DNA from: Bacillus sp. sid0103
GTDB lineage: Bacteria; Bacillota; Bacilli; Bacillales_B; DSM-18226
Direction: 5' to 3'
Assembly (NCBI RefSeq): GCF_019219025.1
Contig: NZ_JAHUWN010000030.1
Coordinates: forward strand, 12,153-76,152
DNA length: 64,000 nucleotides
Position numbers and translations under genes: made by a program
Notes under the pieces: model-generated
Told to the model about the DNA's origin: nothing
The model's input: only the letters and a program-made list of their open reading frames with translations
Databases searched by the model: none
Part shown: positions 34,726-44,029 of the stretch, piece by piece
Numbering within the stretch: position 1 is the stretch's first letter
Layout of the letters: every line of letters starts with the position of its first letter

Positions 34726-34768
34726 AGGTCTAGAAGGTAGATATCAATCTACATTTCTAGACCTTTTT
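34726..34768 (+). terminator. riboswitch-controlled terminator
   Basis: AGGTCTAGAA (34726-34735) pairs with TTCTAGACCT (34755-34764), with an inner GTAGAT/ATCTAC stem and a following TTTTT. It lies about 100 nt after the aptamer and 58 nt before the start codon. Confidence 0.85.
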
Positions 34769-34826
34769 CATTGGACAAGAACGATCGAGTGTATCAACCA
34801 CATCAAAAGAAATGGGAGAGGTTTTT

Positions 34827-35705
34827 ATGAAAAACAAAATCTTAAGGAAATACGCTCCATTAGCAGCTATTGTTGTACTATTCTTATCGTTGCTTGCATT
34901 TCGTAATTCTACTTTACTAGTAGAATCAAAAGTAGAAGGGGCTGCGAGACCGATTCTCATTCAAGGTCCAATGCCGATTGAAGCAGAAAATTTTGCACAA
35001 AAATTAGAAAAAGTTAAAGTGGAAAAGTCAGGAACTTTTGTGTTTTACAAAGGTAAGTTAAATAATTATCCTGTTATTGTCGTTAAAACAGGTAAGGGAA
35101 TGGAAAATACAGCTGCTGCTACAGCAGTAGCGATTGAAAAATATAACCCGATCGCCATTATTAACCAAGGAACATCAGGCGGACATGACCCAAATTTGAA
35201 CGTGTTTGATATTGTTTTAGGAAAGAGAACGACAAACATTGGTTCATTAAAAACAGGAAATATGGAAGAAAACCATGGGATGGACCCAACTAATTGGAAA
35301 CCAATGGACTTAATGGCTTCTGAAGGAAGTGGATCAGATCCGAACGCTGAAAAAGTCCGTTACTACGAAGGTGATGAAGATCTGCTTGCAGCTGCGAATG
35401 CCGTAAAAGATCAATACACCAAGGGTAAGGTAGTTGAAGGTACAATCGGTTCAGCCGACGTTTGGAATAATGAAGTGGATCGCATTAAATGGTTCCATAC
35501 GAATTATGGTACATCGGTAGAGGAAATGGAAGGTGCCGCCGCAGCACAAATTGCCCAAGCATATGACGTTGCATTCTTGGGAATTCGTATCCTATCTAAT
35601 AACAAAACAAATGGCGGAAAGTACGACCCAAATACAGCATCAGCAAATCAAGAGTATGTATATGAAGTCGTTAAAAAATATATTGCGAACATTCAAAGCA
35701 AATAA
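34827..35705 (+). CDS. exported nucleoside phosphorylase/nucleosidase (PNP_UDP family)
   Basis: A 292-aa protein. Residues 1-35 are a signal or anchor (YAPLAAIVVLFLSLLAF), then a Pfs/MTAN-like phosphorylase fold: ILIQGPMPIEAENF, KTGKGMENTAAATAVAIEKY, INQGTSGG, EEMEGAAAAQIAQ and GIRILSNN. EMEGAA holds the ribose-binding Glu. The position that is Asp in MTA/SAH nucleosidases (R-x-I-S-D) reads Asn here. Asn at the purine-binding position favours 6-oxopurines in other purine nucleoside phosphorylases, fitting the guanine riboswitch. It likely cleaves nucleosides outside the membrane for base salvage. The ATG at 34827 follows GGGAGAGG. Confidence 0.8.
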   Translation: MKNKILRKYAPLAAIVVLFLSLLAFRNSTLLVESKVEGAARPILIQGPMPIEAENFAQKLEKVKVEKSGTFVFYKGKLNNYPVIVVKTGKGMENTAAATAVAIEKYNPIAIINQGTSGGHDPNLNVFDIVLGKRTTNIGSLKTGNMEENHGMDPTNWKPMDLMASEGSGSDPNAEKVRYYEGDEDLLAAANAVKDQYTKGKVVEGTIGSADVWNNEVDRIKWFHTNYGTSVEEMEGAAAAQIAQAYDVAFLGIRILSNNKTNGGKYDPNTASANQEYVYEVVKKYIANIQSK

Positions 35706-35741
35706 GTAGTAAAGAAGTGCCGGTATTTCGGTAAAGTTACC

Positions 35742-35768
35742 AAAGAGCTGTTTACACAGCTCTTTTTT
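35742..35768 (+). terminator. intrinsic terminator
   Basis: AAAGAGCTG (35742-35750), loop TTTACA, CAGCTCTTT (35757-35765), then a T-run. Confidence 0.85.
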
Positions 35769-35836
35769 TAATCGGACTAGAGTTATTGCAAATATGGGAT
35801 GTTTTTCGGAAAATAACACCGTTATTCAACAATACT

Positions 35837-36805
35837 TTACATCGCGATCACCACTTTTCCCTGTGCGTGTCCTTCTTGAAAATATCGGAATGCTTCGGGT
35901 ACTTCGCTTAACTTATAACTCCGATCAATGACAGGTTTGACTTTGCCAGCTTCAAGTAGTTCTTTCATATAAATCAAATCATCGCGATTCGGTCTTTGTA
36001 AAAAGGTACCCATTTTCCTTTTTCCAGTCATTGAAATCCAAGGCCCGAGGACCATGGCTTGGAACATTTGTGAACCTGAACCCCCAACATGCACAAAAAT
36101 TCCATCAGGACTTAATATCCGCTTATAAGCTGAGAGTGGTTTATGTCCGTTAACTCCTAGAATGAGGTCATAACGCTGTGGTTTTTGGGTAAAATCTTCC
36201 TTGGTATAGTCAATCGTATGGTCTGCTCCAAGCGATTGCAAAATGTCTACATTTCTTGTACTGCACACACCCGTTACCTCAGCTCCGAATGATTTTGCGA
36301 TCTGGACTGCGAAAGTACCGACACCACCCGACGCACCATTAATTAATACCTTTTGGCCTGACTGAATCTTACCTTTATCCCGTAGACCCTGTAAGGCTGT
36401 CACACCCGCCATAGGGACCGAAGCGGCTTCTTCATAGGACAGATTAGCTGGTTTTAATGCTAGTGCACGTTCCGGAACCGATACATATTCAGCAAAGCCT
36501 CCCCAGCCAAAACCTGATAGATCACCAAACACCTCGTCACCTGGTTGGAACAGCTGTACACCTTTGCCAACCGCCTCAACTTGACCTGCTATGTCACCTC
36601 CAGGTACGCTGTATTTTGGTTTAAAGAGTCCGAAGGCAAAACGGGCTAAGAACGGTTCTCCTTTTAAAAGGACCAAGTTACCAAAATTTACGGAAGCGGC
36701 CTGTATTTTTACCAGTACCTGATTGTCCCCAGGGATTGGTTTTTCTACCTCTATTAATTCAAGCACATCAGGGGGACCATATTTGTTAGAAACGATTGCT
36801 TTCAT
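35837..36805 (-). CDS. NAD(P)-dependent alcohol dehydrogenase / quinone reductase (MDR family)
   Basis: A 322-aa medium-chain dehydrogenase/reductase without catalytic zinc ligands: GroES part with ASVNFGNLVLLKGEP and PGGDIAGQVEAVGKGV, cofactor motif INGASGGVGTFAVQIAKSFG (from about residue 147) and C-terminal GHAQGKVVIAM. It is likely an enone or quinone reductase. The ATG at 36805 has a GGAGG site; the longer reading to 36856 runs through that site. It is the second MDR enzyme in the window, from a different subgroup from the one at 5718. Confidence 0.8.
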   Translation of the reverse strand: MKAIVSNKYGPPDVLELIEVEKPIPGDNQVLVKIQAASVNFGNLVLLKGEPFLARFAFGLFKPKYSVPGGDIAGQVEAVGKGVQLFQPGDEVFGDLSGFGWGGFAEYVSVPERALALKPANLSYEEAASVPMAGVTALQGLRDKGKIQSGQKVLINGASGGVGTFAVQIAKSFGAEVTGVCSTRNVDILQSLGADHTIDYTKEDFTQKPQRYDLILGVNGHKPLSAYKRILSPDGIFVHVGGSGSQMFQAMVLGPWISMTGKRKMGTFLQRPNRDDLIYMKELLEAGKVKPVIDRSYKLSEVPEAFRYFQEGHAQGKVVIAM

Positions 36806-36992
36806 TAGAACCTCCTCAATTCCTTTAATGTGTTCCATATAACTTATTGCCTTCAAAGTAAAGGATATTCCAGTTTAAAGATATTCAAGACTGTATTTGT
36901 AAAAAGTTGTAACTCTGAATCGAACCTAGGAGTTTATAAGTATTCCTATTTTTAAATTTGAACAGTATAATCAGGAATGGGAGTTGAGATAA

Positions 36993-38150
36993 ATGAATAA
37001 ACAAGATATCGCTAATATCCGTAAGCAATTTAAATTAGACAATTACTACCTGCAAATTCAAGAAATCTTCAATGTGTATGTAAAAAAAGAATCCGGTGAG
37101 ATTTATCATGAAGTCAGTCAACCATTTCAAATGCTAGAACAAGAAACACAAGAATTATTTTTGACTAACTTTAAGAAAGTTTTGACAGGTTCTCTTGATG
37201 CCAAGCTATTTGAGCTGAAATTCAGTCGGGATGTAGAAGACAGCACACAAACCATCCTCTACGAAGGATTACAAGTGAATTCCGAAGATTGGAAAGAAAA
37301 CATGCTCCAAATCGTGGAGAAAATGTTTGCTGATATTGCCTATGAATTTGATACGATGGTGACGTTTATCCGGGGAGAATATCGAAAACCAACCAAGAAA
37401 CGGGATGAGGAAAGCGAAGAGGGCGGGGATGATGAAGTCTTTTCCAACCAGTTTATCCTTTGCAGTCTTAATAAAACGGATCAGCCGAAAAAAGCCTTGC
37501 TGTTTGATTATATCGAGAAAGAATTCAAACCAAATACCGTTTTTGATCCCATTATCAATTTAGCATCTCCATTGTCAGGTTTTCTGTTCCCTGCTTTTAA
37601 TGACAATGGTGCAGATGTGAACCATATTCTATATTGTGCGGGAAAACCGAATCAACCAGATGGAAGATTTATTGAAGAGGTTCTTAATTGTGAAGTGATC
37701 ATGACAGCACAGGAAAATAAGGACAGTTTCGAACTCATTTTAAAAGAAGTGATAGGAAACGAAGTGGATTCCAAGGTTATTTCCAATATGTATGAGGAAA
37801 TCGATAAAATGGTGCAAGAGAATGAAGAAAATGAGGAAAGTGAAGCCCCTATGTTGGATTCTCGAGACATTGAACGGATCTTAACGGTAAGCGGCGTTGA
37901 AAATGTAGAGACGGCCAAAGTGGAACATGCCTTTAAGAGTGTCTTAGATGATGAAAACCATGAATTCAAAGCTAGTAGTTTACTTCCTAAATCCATAAAA
38001 ATTAATACAAAGGTGGCAGATGTCTCGATCAGCCCAAAAGACCTGAAAAATGTAAAATATATTATGTATCAAGGAAAACGGTGCCTATTATTAGAGATTG
38101 ATGAAGATGTGGTTATCGAAGGATTCCGACTAGAATCGGAAACACTCTAA
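36993..38150 (+). CDS. DUF4317 domain protein
   Basis: A 385-aa soluble protein starting MNKQDIANIRKQFKLDNYYL, which I recognise as the DUF4317 family of Firmicutes. It is acidic, with a charged segment around residue 135 (RDEESEEGGDDE) and coiled-coil-like EENEENEESE near residue 280. No catalytic motif is evident; function unknown. A GGGAG site precedes the ATG and a terminator follows at 38204-38240. Confidence 0.8.
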   Translation: MNKQDIANIRKQFKLDNYYLQIQEIFNVYVKKESGEIYHEVSQPFQMLEQETQELFLTNFKKVLTGSLDAKLFELKFSRDVEDSTQTILYEGLQVNSEDWKENMLQIVEKMFADIAYEFDTMVTFIRGEYRKPTKKRDEESEEGGDDEVFSNQFILCSLNKTDQPKKALLFDYIEKEFKPNTVFDPIINLASPLSGFLFPAFNDNGADVNHILYCAGKPNQPDGRFIEEVLNCEVIMTAQENKDSFELILKEVIGNEVDSKVISNMYEEIDKMVQENEENEESEAPMLDSRDIERILTVSGVENVETAKVEHAFKSVLDDENHEFKASSLLPKSIKINTKVADVSISPKDLKNVKYIMYQGKRCLLLEIDEDVVIEGFRLESETL

Positions 38151-38203
38151 TGTTTTTTAGGGACAGGCTTTATAATTCACTACAAGATATATGAATAAAT
38201 TTT

Positions 38204-38240
38204 AGTTGGTTTTCTACCAAGGGTAGAGACCAGCTTTTTT
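38204..38240 (+). terminator. intrinsic terminator
   Basis: AGTTGGTTTTCTACC pairs, with G-U pairs, to GGTAGAGACCAGCT, followed by a T-run. Confidence 0.7.
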
Positions 38241-38249
38241 TGATAGTAC

Positions 38250-38546
38250 TTATTTCATTTTTAAAACAGGTATATGAAAATAGAGAATAAGAAAAATTGT
38301 ACATGAAAAACAGAGAAGCCAAGCAAATAATGGTGTTTTTTGATGAATGATGAGAGCAATAAAGATGAAAATCCAAACCACATATGACCACCAAAAGTTC
38401 CATCCATGGTGATAAGACAAGAGGTTCAAAAATAAAAAAATGGTCTCTATCACCGTAAATAAACTACTCCAAGCATATATCCAAGCGAAAATCAAAAGTA
38501 TCATGGTAAGCATTAAAGGAAAATACATCGTAAGTTGGTGTATCAT
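38250..38546 (-). CDS. small hydrophobic membrane protein
   Basis: A 98-aa protein of three or four membrane helices (YFPLMLTMILLIFAWIYAW, SYVVWIFIFIALIIHQ, FAWLLCFSCTIFLILYF). The ATG at 38546 lies 9 nt after GGAAGG, while an ATG at 38555 abuts it; a longer reading to 38636 has no ribosome site and runs into the terminator. Family not recognised. Aromatic-rich central loop LLSYHHGWNFWWSYVV. Confidence 0.5.
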   Translation of the reverse strand: MIHQLTMYFPLMLTMILLIFAWIYAWSSLFTVIETIFLFLNLLSYHHGWNFWWSYVVWIFIFIALIIHQKTPLFAWLLCFSCTIFLILYFHIPVLKMK

Positions 38547-38613
38547 TTTGTTCATCCTTCCAATCCGCTGACATGTAACATTTAAATTATGCCCATTCAT
38601 AAACTGTTGAATT

Positions 38614-38672
38614 AAAAAAAGAGTGGTAATAAACAAATGATGTTCAATTGTTTATTACCACTCTTTTTTATG
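38614..38672 (-). terminator. long bidirectional terminator
   Basis: An imperfectly bounded but long stem of about 23 bp: AAAAAAAGAGTGGTAATAAA and its complement around a short loop at 38638-38647, T-runs on both sides. It closes the PiT operon on the minus strand. Confidence 0.85.
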
Positions 38673-38731
38673 TTTCACACTATCTGACTCTGGTAAAAAT
38701 ACTGAACCATTGTTATCAGCAGATATCATAC

Positions 38732-39718
38732 TTATACAAAAATTTTCAATATCATCATGATTAAACCAGCTATTATTGCCGATATCGGGAGTGTAATGAC
38801 CCATGTTGTAACAATTCTTATGGCCACTCCCCAATTTACCCCCCGAAACCGTTTTGAAGAACCAACACCTAATATGGAAGATGAGGATACATGGGTTGTC
38901 GATACTGGTAATCCTAGCATGGTGGCACCTTGTAATACGATAAATGAGGATAGATCTGCTGCAAATCCATTGATCGGTTTTACCTTAAATATTTTTTTAG
39001 CAACTGTTTTAATAATCCGCATTCCACCAATCATGGTTCCTAAACCAATGGTACCGGCACAAAGTACTTGTACCCAAAATGGAACATCTAACGTGGATTG
39101 AAAACCGCCGGCAACCAAGGCAAAAACAATGATTCCCATTGTTTTTTGACCATCATTTCCACCATGTGAAAAGGCGGCTAAACCAGAGGCTACGATTTGG
39201 AACCCTCGAAAACCTCGAGTCGCACGGTAAGGATTTACGTTTTTAAAGATAATCGCTAGTAGTTTCATGAGGATAAATCCTACTGCAAACGCTAAAAAAG
39301 GAGAAATGATGAGAGCTTTAATAATATCGGTGAATCCTTCCCAGTTTATAGAATGTAGACCAGATCCAAAAATAACTGCACCAGCCACTGAACCGATTAA
39401 GGTGTGGGATGAAGAAGAGGGAATCCCATAATACCAAGTAAATAGGTTCCAAAAAATTGCGGCAATAAGAGCTGCGATGACGATTAGCAATCCATTTTCA
39501 ATTTGAAAAGGATCGGCAATTTTTCCGCCAATCGATTTCGCAACCGCTTGTGAAGTTAATGCCCCGACAAAGTTTAATCCTCCTGCATAGATAACCGCAA
39601 ATCGTGGTGATAAAGCTTTTGTTGACACGGACATGGCAATTGCGTTGGCGGTATCATGAAAACCATTTATGAATTCGAAGATCAATGCAAGAATAAGGAT
39701 GATAACGATAATCGTCAT
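38732..39718 (-). CDS. pit: PiT family inorganic phosphate transporter
   Basis: A 328-aa polytopic membrane protein with the two PiT signatures: GFHDTANAIAMSVSTKALSP near the N-terminus and SHGGNDGQKTMGIIV near the middle. It is a low-affinity proton-coupled carrier of metal-phosphate. The ATG at 39718 has a GGAAG site; TTG at 39730 is the alternative. It lies 51 bp downstream of a DUF47 partner, a standard pairing in which the PhoU-like protein controls the carrier. Confidence 0.9.
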   Translation of the reverse strand: MTIIVIILILALIFEFINGFHDTANAIAMSVSTKALSPRFAVIYAGGLNFVGALTSQAVAKSIGGKIADPFQIENGLLIVIAALIAAIFWNLFTWYYGIPSSSSHTLIGSVAGAVIFGSGLHSINWEGFTDIIKALIISPFLAFAVGFILMKLLAIIFKNVNPYRATRGFRGFQIVASGLAAFSHGGNDGQKTMGIIVFALVAGGFQSTLDVPFWVQVLCAGTIGLGTMIGGMRIIKTVAKKIFKVKPINGFAADLSSFIVLQGATMLGLPVSTTHVSSSSILGVGSSKRFRGVNWGVAIRIVTTWVITLPISAIIAGLIMMILKIFV

Positions 39719-39769
39719 GGGTACTTCCAAAAATGTATTGACTTGAAATAATCATAAACATAAATATGA

Positions 39770-40387
39770 TTACGCATTCTTCATAATAATCGTTTCTAAT
39801 GTATTGGCCACAACCTGACAGAAGTCCGCAATGTTTTCAAGCTCTTCATAGATTTCTTTATATTGAATAATACGAATTGGGTCTTTTTCATTTGCAAACA
39901 GATTAGTAATCGATTCACGTAAAATTCCATCACATTTTGATTCCAAATCTTTAATTTTGATGGCATGCTCCCGCATGTTAAGTAATTTCTTTGTGGCTAG
40001 CATTTCAACCGCTATTTCAATTTCGGCTGCACAACTGCGGATGGCTTCAACAAACTTAAGCATAAAATCATCAGCATTGATAATGGAGTACATTTCAAAG
40101 AGTGCAGCAGTATGCTCTAAGCCATCTAAAACATCATCCATACTCATTGTCAGTGTTAAAATATCCTCACGTTCTATATAGGTGATGAAAGCATTATGTA
40201 AATCTTTAGTTACTTCGTGAACCAAATCATCGCCTTTGTTTTCATATTCCTTCATTTTTTCAGAAAAAATTTTCAAATCGCTAACATTTTTTAGTTTATA
40301 GTCAGCAAAATAATTTGCACTTTCTTTTAAATTCGTAGCAATATTCCCTAAATAAACGGCAAACTTGTCTTTTTTTCTTGTAGCCAT
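39770..40387 (-). CDS. DUF47 family PhoU-like regulator of PiT
   Basis: A 205-aa helical protein (TIGR00153/DUF47), with E/DxxxD metal-binding patterns in KGDDLVHEVTKDLH and ENIADFCQVVANTLE typical of PhoU folds. It is encoded immediately upstream of pit on the same strand and is expected to modulate that transporter at the membrane face. GGAGGG precedes the ATG. No PhoP box was recognised in its promoter. Confidence 0.9.
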   Translation of the reverse strand: MATRKKDKFAVYLGNIATNLKESANYFADYKLKNVSDLKIFSEKMKEYENKGDDLVHEVTKDLHNAFITYIEREDILTLTMSMDDVLDGLEHTAALFEMYSIINADDFMLKFVEAIRSCAAEIEIAVEMLATKKLLNMREHAIKIKDLESKCDGILRESITNLFANEKDPIRIIQYKEIYEELENIADFCQVVANTLETIIMKNA

Positions 40388-40624
40388 GGTTTTCCCTCCA
40401 CTTTTTCAAAAGAAATTAAATTTCCGCGTAGTATTCTTACAAACTTACTATTTCCATTTCGGATTATTCGATTCATGAATGGTTTAAAATAGGGCATTTA
40501 CGAAATAGGAGTGAATAAGAAGGGAAACCTTTATATACACTCGTTCGCCATTAAATCGGGTAACGGATGACAAAAAAATATCCTAGGGATTATTCCGCAG
40601 GATAGGAAGTATTTATTGTTTTTA

Positions 40625-41875
40625 TTAATCAACTGTGACCGCTGGAAAGGTTAGGATGAATGTAGTTCCTTTCCCAGGTTCGCTTTCAATTTTCACTTTT
40701 CCTTTCATCGAATGAACTAACTGATACGAGATGGTCAAGCCTACACCTGTCCCTTTGTCCTTTGTCGAGTAAAATGGTGTACCGACCTTGCTGACCTGTT
40801 CCTTTGTCATTCCAATCCCTGTATCAATCACTTCAATGATAATTTCATCATGATTATGTAAATAGGCATTTACGGTCAAAAGGCCATTGTCTTCAATTGC
40901 TTCAATACCATTTTTGATGATATTTACCAAAATCTGTTTCAATTCATCCCGATTTCCATTCATATATAACGAATCTTGGATGGAGGATTCAATTCGGATA
41001 TTCTTAATAGTAGAGTATGAAGTGATGAGTCCGATAACATTCTTTACTTCATTCGAGAGGTTAATTGCGCTGACCCCCTCTGTATTAGGTTTAGCTAAAG
41101 ATAAGTAATCATTAATAATGGATTGGGCATGGTTTAATTCTCTAAGTGAAATGTCAATATAGTCCTTATGATTATTATCTAAATGAGTGTCACTACGCAT
41201 TAGCTGCAAAAAGCCATTAACGGTCGTCATAGGGTTTCGTACCTCATGCGCAACGGAAGCTGCTAGTTGACTAATAACATTCAATTTTTCAGCCCTTTGC
41301 AGTTCCTTTTGGATCTTAACATGCTGATCCACATAATCGATGATAAATACCACCATCAGCAAACTAATCCAGGAAATAATATAAAATGAAATCGTGAAAG
41401 CTATTTGTTCTGTCTGATCGTACTTAAACAGATAAATTAGTTTGATTACAACGGATGCAAGATAGATAATGCTGACTACTACCGTCTTATTTTTCATCAA
41501 GAAGGATTGACACTTCAGCTTGAAAAATAACAAAAGAGAAGTAATAAGTATAATATTCACTAAATTGAGGTAAATCCCATCGCCGCCAAGATAAAACCTG
41601 TATAGAAACAGAACGGTTACCAAGATGAAACTAGGAATGACACCTGCATAAACAAACGAAATGATAACAGGTATGACTCTAAAGTCATAGTAATATCCCT
41701 TTTCTAATTCAATAGGAAACGACATCGTCAGCAATAACATAATTAGCAGCAACATAGACAATTTGGCATACGGTTTTCTTCGCGTGTAATCGCTCTCATT
41801 AAAGAACAATTGGTAAACCAGGATGGGGAAAAGGACGATTAAAACCTGATCAAAGACGTGTGGTAACTCAATCAT
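40625..41875 (-). CDS. sensor histidine kinase, KinB-like
   Basis: A 416-aa membrane kinase. The N-terminal 180 residues have six hydrophobic segments of the 5TMR_LYT type (YYYDFRVIPVIISFVYAGVI). The HisKA box VAHEVRNPMTTVNGFLQLM (His near residue 210) follows, then an HATPase with N-box NIIKNGIEAIEDN, VIDTGIGMT and GTGVGLTISYQLV. This architecture and the H-box match Bacillus sporulation kinases (KinB), which feed the Spo0 phosphorelay. No response regulator is adjacent, as expected for an orphan phosphorelay kinase. Identification as KinB itself is inferred. Confidence 0.8.
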   Translation of the reverse strand: MIELPHVFDQVLIVLFPILVYQLFFNESDYTRRKPYAKLSMLLLIMLLLTMSFPIELEKGYYYDFRVIPVIISFVYAGVIPSFILVTVLFLYRFYLGGDGIYLNLVNIILITSLLLFFKLKCQSFLMKNKTVVVSIIYLASVVIKLIYLFKYDQTEQIAFTISFYIISWISLLMVVFIIDYVDQHVKIQKELQRAEKLNVISQLAASVAHEVRNPMTTVNGFLQLMRSDTHLDNNHKDYIDISLRELNHAQSIINDYLSLAKPNTEGVSAINLSNEVKNVIGLITSYSTIKNIRIESSIQDSLYMNGNRDELKQILVNIIKNGIEAIEDNGLLTVNAYLHNHDEIIIEVIDTGIGMTKEQVSKVGTPFYSTKDKGTGVGLTISYQLVHSMKGKVKIESEPGKGTTFILTFPAVTVD

Positions 41876-42188
41876 AATGCATCACATGACAATGATAAAT
41901 AAGGTTTTGAATTTTCAGATATGAAAAAGGACAGTTGTTCGAGAGTACCATTAAGGGTCTCTTTCTTCATTGTGGTTATTGAACCATAAAATACCATATC
42001 TATTTTATCTCTCCCTATTAAAAATAAAAGCAATTTCTATTATATGAAACTCTTTAAAAAATGAAAATACTTTTCTTTTATTTCACTACCTAAGTTGAAA
42101 TGATTAAATGAAGAATTTGTTTCATGCAGGAGATTAACGTTTTTCATAGAATTTTACTTATGAAAATGTTGGAAATGGATGGGATTTT
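41876..42188. other. 313-bp divergent intergenic region
   Basis: It holds the promoters of the kinase (minus) and the methyltransferase (plus). No other element was seen. Confidence 0.5.
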
Positions 42189-42998
42189 GTGAATAAGATA
42201 ATAAACTATTATAGCGAGTTTGATGAGTGGGGTAGACTGGATCGAGAACCAATTGAATTCCAAGTTAATTGGCATTATATAAAAAAATATCTGCCTAAAA
42301 CAGGATATGTGCTTGATAATGGTGCAGGACCTGGAAAATATGCAATGGAACTTGCAAAAGAAGGCTATAAGGTTACCTTGACAGATTTTACACCAAGATT
42401 AGTAAAGATTGCTGAAAATATAGCTATAGAACTTCATTTAGAAGGAAAATTTGAAGGTTTTTATACAGCTGATGCAAGAAATCTTAATATGTTTAAGGAT
42501 GAGCAGTTTGATTCATCTTTAATGCTTGGGCCGATGTATCATTTACAGGAGGAACATGAGCGAATTCAAGCGGTTAAAGAATTAAATCGAGTGACAAAAA
42601 GGAATGGCCTCGTTTTTGTTGCTTTTATGCCGAGAATAAGACATATTCTTACTTCACTCTTATATCCAGAGAATTGGAGACCCCACGATAACATGGATAC
42701 CATTATAGAATTTTCTCACACAGGCTGCTTTAATCACGCAGATGAGGGACGTTTCACAGGTGCGTATTATTTTACTATTGAAGACATCAATCCTTTTATG
42801 GAAGCACACGGATTTGAAACATTGGAATTAATAGGTTCAAATGTAGGGGCGTATTTGACCCATGATAGTTGGAAGTATTGGAGAGACAAAGGGGAACATG
42901 AAGTAGAAAAAATTATTGCATTAATCAAAGAAAGGGCGGCAGACCCATATATTCTTGGAATTTCCTCGCACTTGTTATATATCGGGAGGAAAAAATAA
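42189..42998 (+). CDS. class I SAM-dependent methyltransferase
   Basis: A 269-aa protein. Motif I VLDNGAGPGKYAMELAKEG (near residues 41-59), acidic LTDFTPR, motif II DEQFDSSLMLGPMYHL and a variable C-terminal cap. It methylates an unknown small molecule in the cytoplasm. The start is GTG at 42189, with only a weak GATGGGA-type ribosome site. It stands alone, upstream of the 52-bp repeat array. Confidence 0.75.
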   Translation: MNKIINYYSEFDEWGRLDREPIEFQVNWHYIKKYLPKTGYVLDNGAGPGKYAMELAKEGYKVTLTDFTPRLVKIAENIAIELHLEGKFEGFYTADARNLNMFKDEQFDSSLMLGPMYHLQEEHERIQAVKELNRVTKRNGLVFVAFMPRIRHILTSLLYPENWRPHDNMDTIIEFSHTGCFNHADEGRFTGAYYFTIEDINPFMEAHGFETLELIGSNVGAYLTHDSWKYWRDKGEHEVEKIIALIKERAADPYILGISSHLLYIGRKK

Positions 42999-43121
42999 AC
43001 TTTGGCAAAAGTAGGGATCTTTTGAATAAAACTATTTGGAGCGGATTCACTGATGCGCACTCCCGGCGTATTGTTGATAAAAATCCCTGAATTAGAAAGG
43101 CTTCCCATCGCATGCCAGTCG

Positions 43122-43620
43122 GGGGTTAAAAAAGAGAGTCAACGGTAACGAATAGAGTCTCATCGTGCCCACCCGGGTTAAAAAAGAGAGTCAACGGTAA
43201 CGAATAGAGTCTCATCGTGCCCATCCGGGTTAAAAAAGAGAGTCAATGGTAACGAATAGAGTCTAATCGTGCCCATCCGGGTTAAAAAAGAGAGTCAACG
43301 GTAACGAATAGAGTCTAATCGTGCCCATCCGGGTTAAAAAAGAGAGTCAACGGTAACGAATAGAGTCTAATCGTGCCCACCCGGGTTAAAAAAGAGAGTC
43401 AATGGTAACGAATAGAGTCTAATCGTGCCCACCCGGTAAAAAAAGAGAGTCAACGGTAACGAATAGAGTCTAATCGTGCCCATCCGGATTAAAAAAGAGA
43501 GTCAACGGTAACGAATAAAGTCTAATCGTGCCCATCCGGGTTAAAAAAAGAGTAAACGGTAACGAATAGAGTCTAATCGTGCCCATCCGGGTTAAAAAAG
43601 AGAGTCAATGGTAACGAATA
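43122..43620 (+). repeat. tandem array of about ten 52-bp repeats
   Basis: The unit begins GGGTTAAAAAAGAGAGTCAA, continues CGGTAACGAATAGAGTC and ends CGTGCCCACCCG. Successive copies are spaced 52 bp five times, then 51, 52, 51 and 52. Variation is limited to a few positions (CAACGG or CAATGG, CTCATC or CTAATC, CACCC or CATCC). There are no unique spacers and the period is not a multiple of three, so it is neither CRISPR nor coding. Each unit has one A6 tract; 52 bp is close to five helical turns. Confidence 0.95.
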
Positions 43621-44029
43621 ATGAATGGCTACAATATTCTTCACTCCAACCAGATGATACCACTATCATGTATTCAAATTGATGATCCATCCAATAAATG
43701 GTTTTTATTTAAATCATCGATTGCAGAGAAAAATTGATCAGCATCCACTAATTGATTCGTCGGTCGAGTTTTAGTTCGGACATAGATACAACAAAATATG
43801 TTTTTGTGGATTACGTTATAGAATAGTAATTTAAGAGCTGAACTCCAGCTCTTTTTTCATTTTTTTAGATTTAATTATTTCATCAAGGCAGATACTATCT
43901 TTAATTGTTTTCCGAGAATTATCTAGTCAAATGTGGATTATAGGTATATAATCATTTTAGTATTTGTACCTATAAATTTTATAGATGGTTATAAATTTAA
44001 TAAATTGGCATAAAAATGGAGGGTTTAAA
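43621..44029 (+). other. intergenic region between repeat array and GH1 gene
   Basis: No gene was seen. It contains a terminator at 43833-43858 (AAGAGCTG, loop AACTC, CAGCTCTT and T-run) and presumably the GH1 promoter. Confidence 0.5.
43833..43858 (+). terminator. intrinsic terminator
   Basis: AAGAGCTG (43833-43840) pairs with CAGCTCTT (43846-43853), followed by TTTT. No gene ends nearby on this strand, so it may end a transcript through the repeat array. Confidence 0.75.

Noticed and set aside
37652..37996. 114-aa minus-strand ORF rich in Ser
   Set aside because: Antisense shadow of the DUF4317 gene; low-complexity composition.
43122..43620. CRISPR array
   Set aside because: The whole 52-bp unit repeats without unique spacers, the period drifts by single bases, and no cas genes are present.
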